From Planosporangium thailandense (GTDB taxonomy: Bacteria; Actinomycetota; Actinomycetes; Mycobacteriales; Micromonosporaceae), in NCBI RefSeq assembly GCF_011947195.1, contig NZ_JAATVY010000018.1, positions 87,221 to 151,220 of the forward strand: DNA of 64,000 bases, in the 5' to 3' direction. Both the position numbers and the translations under genes were made by a program. Position 1 is the stretch's first letter, and each line of letters opens with the position of its first letter. Under the pieces are notes generated by a model. It saw only the letters and a list, made by a program, of their open reading frames with translations. It was not told the DNA's origin and did not search any database. Positions 62,624-64,000 of this stretch are shown piece by piece.

Positions 62624-62751
62624 CGTGCCCCCTCGACTCTCCCTGGGGCGCGTCAGCGGCGGCCGCCCCGAGCGTCATCCACCGTAGGGATGAAGGGGCA
62701 CAGGTGAACGATCACGAAGCGTCAAAAATCCGCTAAAAAGCGGTGGACCTG

Positions 62752-62810
62752 GTTTGTGTCGCGCCGTTTGTATCGCGCCGCTTGTAACGCGCCGCCGCTT
62801 GTAACGCGCC
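62752..62810. repeat. four imperfect 14-bp repeats
   Basis: GTTTGTGTCGCGCC, GTTTGTATCGCGCC, GCTTGTAACGCGCC and, after GCC, GCTTGTAACGCGCC lie at 62752, 62766, 62780 and 62797. They fill the space upstream of the transporter gene and downstream of the flotillin gene. Role unknown; could be a multi-site operator. Confidence 0.8.
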
Positions 62811-62826
62811 GGGCGCGCGGCGCCCG

Positions 62827-62859
62827 GACGGCCCCGGCCCCCCTCCCACCGGGGCCGTC
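62827..62859 (-). terminator. GC-rich hairpin after the flotillin gene
   Basis: GACGGCCCCGG (62827-62837) pairs with CCGGGGCCGTC (62849-62859), an 11-bp stem 15 bases beyond the flotillin stop. No U-run follows, as often in high-GC actinomycetes. Confidence 0.6.
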
Positions 62860-62873
62860 CTCGGGTGACCGGG

Positions 62874-63995
62874 TCAGCTGTCGGCCCGCTCCCCCGGCGC
62901 GTCCAGGGCGGGTGAGGTGGCGCTGATGCCCTTGCGCACCGAGTCGAGGATCGACATCCCCTGGCCCACCAGCCCGGCGGCGATCTCGCCGAGCCCGTCG
63001 GCGCCGTTGAGGATGTTGACGTTCGCGCCGGACAGGCCGCGCGCCGCCTCTTTCACGATCTGGGGAAGCTGATCGATCATCATCCGGTCGAGCGCGACCC
63101 GGTTGTGCGACGCCGCCGCCTCCGCCTGGATCTTCATCTTGGCCGCGTCGGCCTCCGCCAGCAGGCGTACCCGCTCCGCTTCGGCCTCGGCCGGCTTGAT
63201 GACCTCGGCGACCAACTGCTGCTGCCGCAGGGCGGCCTCGCGCTGGGCCAGCTCCGTCTGCGCGGCGATGACCTCCCGCTGCGCCTGGGCCTGCGCCAGC
63301 GGGCCGGCCTGGGCCGCCTCCGCCTGGGCCCGGTCGATCTCGGCTTTGTACTGCGCCTGCACGATCGCGGTCTGCCGGGCGTACTCGGCCTGCCGGCGCT
63401 TGGACTCCTGCTCGGCCTCGGCCGCCGCCTGGTTGGCCCGCGCCTGCGCGATCTGCGCCTCGCGCTGGATGGCGGCGTTGTGCGGCGCGGCCATCGCGGC
63501 GATGTACCCGAGCTTCATGTCGTCGATGGACTGGATCTGCAGGGAGTCGACGCTCAGTCCGATCTTCGCCATCTCCTCCTTGGAGCCGTCGAGCACCTCC
63601 AGCGCCAGCTTCTGCCGCTCGGTGACGATCTCCTCGACGGTCATCGAGCCGACGATGGAGCGCAGGTGGCCGGCGAAGATGCGGCCGGTCAGCACCGACA
63701 TCTGATCCTGGTCGGACAGGAAGCGCCGGGCTGCGTTGACGATGCTCTCGTCGTCGTTGCCCACCTTGAAGGCGATGACCGCCCGTACGTTCAGCGCGAT
63801 GCCCTGTTTGGTCACGCAGACCTCCTCGACCTCGGCCTCGCACAACGCCAGGGTGAGGAACCGAACCTTCCGGAAGATGGGCATGACGAACGCGCCGTGC
63901 CCGGTGACCACCCGGAACGGGGTGTTGGCCCGGCTGGACTTGCCGCCGGAGATGAGCATCGCCTCGTCGGGTGCGGGCACCCGGTAACCGAACAT
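62874..63995 (-). CDS. flotillin/SPFH-domain protein
   Basis: A 373-residue flotillin. Residues 1-170 form the SPFH domain (FGYRVPAPDEAMLISGG, GIALNVRAVIAFKVG, LRSIVGSMTVEEIVTERQKL); 180-310 is a long Ala/Glu/Gln-rich coiled coil (EAERVRLLAEADAAKMKIQA); the end has DRMMIDQLPQIVKEAARGL. No N-terminal membrane helix is seen, so membrane attachment may be by palmitoylation or a hairpin. The ATG at 63995 is 5 bases from the edge. Flotillins organise membrane microdomains. Confidence 0.93.
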   Translation of the reverse strand: MFGYRVPAPDEAMLISGGKSSRANTPFRVVTGHGAFVMPIFRKVRFLTLALCEAEVEEVCVTKQGIALNVRAVIAFKVGNDDESIVNAARRFLSDQDQMSVLTGRIFAGHLRSIVGSMTVEEIVTERQKLALEVLDGSKEEMAKIGLSVDSLQIQSIDDMKLGYIAAMAAPHNAAIQREAQIAQARANQAAAEAEQESKRRQAEYARQTAIVQAQYKAEIDRAQAEAAQAGPLAQAQAQREVIAAQTELAQREAALRQQQLVAEVIKPAEAEAERVRLLAEADAAKMKIQAEAAASHNRVALDRMMIDQLPQIVKEAARGLSGANVNILNGADGLGEIAAGLVGQGMSILDSVRKGISATSPALDAPGERADS

Positions 63996-64000
63996 GGTGT

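Noticed and set aside
57765..62707. Very long plus-strand open frames over kdpD and the potassium transporter
   Set aside because: Low-complexity composition and no domains; the opposite strand encodes full-length KdpD and an APC carrier.

Overview
The window is very GC-rich chromosomal DNA from an actinomycete. GC at third codon positions is close to saturated, GTG starts are common, and operons are packed with 1-4 base ATGA/GTGA/TGATG overlaps. An NmtR/CtpJ-like pair, LCP and CtaG-CopD proteins, ECF sigma factors and an ATP-binding/MetOD1-like protein all fit Actinobacteria. A member of the Micromonosporaceae is my best guess, but the sequence alone does not fix the genus.

Layout. (1) 1-2857: a selenocysteine locus on the minus strand (lrp-like regulator, selA, selB running off the left edge). 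The matching tRNA-Sec (selC) lies 10 kb away at 12280-12372. (2) 2896-12050: a cystathionine gamma-synthase-family enzyme, a secreted orphan, two decayed S53 (sedolisin) peptidase remnants, an ECF sigma/membrane-protein pair, a secreted trypsin, a VOC protein, an LCP cell-wall ligase, a histidine-kinase-like ATPase fused to an output domain, and a mini GntR regulator. (3) 12280-17714: a patchy, probably mobile or decayed zone. It holds tRNA-Sec, an NlpC/P60 remnant, an LPxTG-like surface protein, a secreted ScyD/ScyE protein, orphan coding fragments, and a second rearranged copy of the tRNA-Sec anticodon arm plus a 32-bp repeat. (4) 17850-31490: metal and energy-stress genes: an NmtR-type sensor with a divergent P1B-ATPase, a P-type ATPase fused to a hemerythrin domain, an MFS pump, phosphoketolase with acetate kinase, a shortened universal stress protein, an MgtA-type ATPase and a CBS-BON remnant. 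(5) 31691-44029: a GNAT/acyl-CoA synthetase fusion, hypFCDE on the plus strand, and a convergent minus-strand operon for a cytoplasmic group 3b-like NiFe hydrogenase (hydB, a cNMP-binding-domain protein, hydG, hydD, hydA, maturation protease). (6) 44222-49045: copper handling (four-helix Cys-rich protein, CopD-CtaG fusion, CopC) and a divergent ECF sigma/zinc anti-sigma pair. (7) 49147-55299: a four-gene minus-strand cluster (cysteine-desulfurase-like enzyme, orphan protein with a C-terminal HMA domain, fold-III PLP decarboxylase, cysteine-synthase-rhodanese fusion) next to a DUF5134-like membrane protein. (8) 55361-63995: an APC permease, KdpE/KdpD, a KimA-like potassium transporter with an OB-fold tail, and a flotillin.

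How it may work together. Regions 4-5 look like a hypoxia/dormancy island. The phosphoketolase-acetate kinase shunt yields ATP without respiration, the hydrogenase exchanges electrons between H2 and NAD(P), and the GNAT-ACS protein links acetyl-CoA status to lysine acetylation. GGGAC-N4-G motifs resembling DosR/DevR boxes sit upstream of several of these operons, although no devRS pair is present in the window. Regions 6-7 suggest copper and thiol metabolism. The cluster at 49147-54400 pairs an SbnA-like with an SbnH-like enzyme (as in staphyloferrin B synthesis) and adds sulfur-transfer proteins and a metal-binding orphan. It is the best candidate here for an undescribed pathway. The KdpDE/KimA-like block suggests a potassium-uptake unit in which KdpDE sits beside a non-Kdp transporter.
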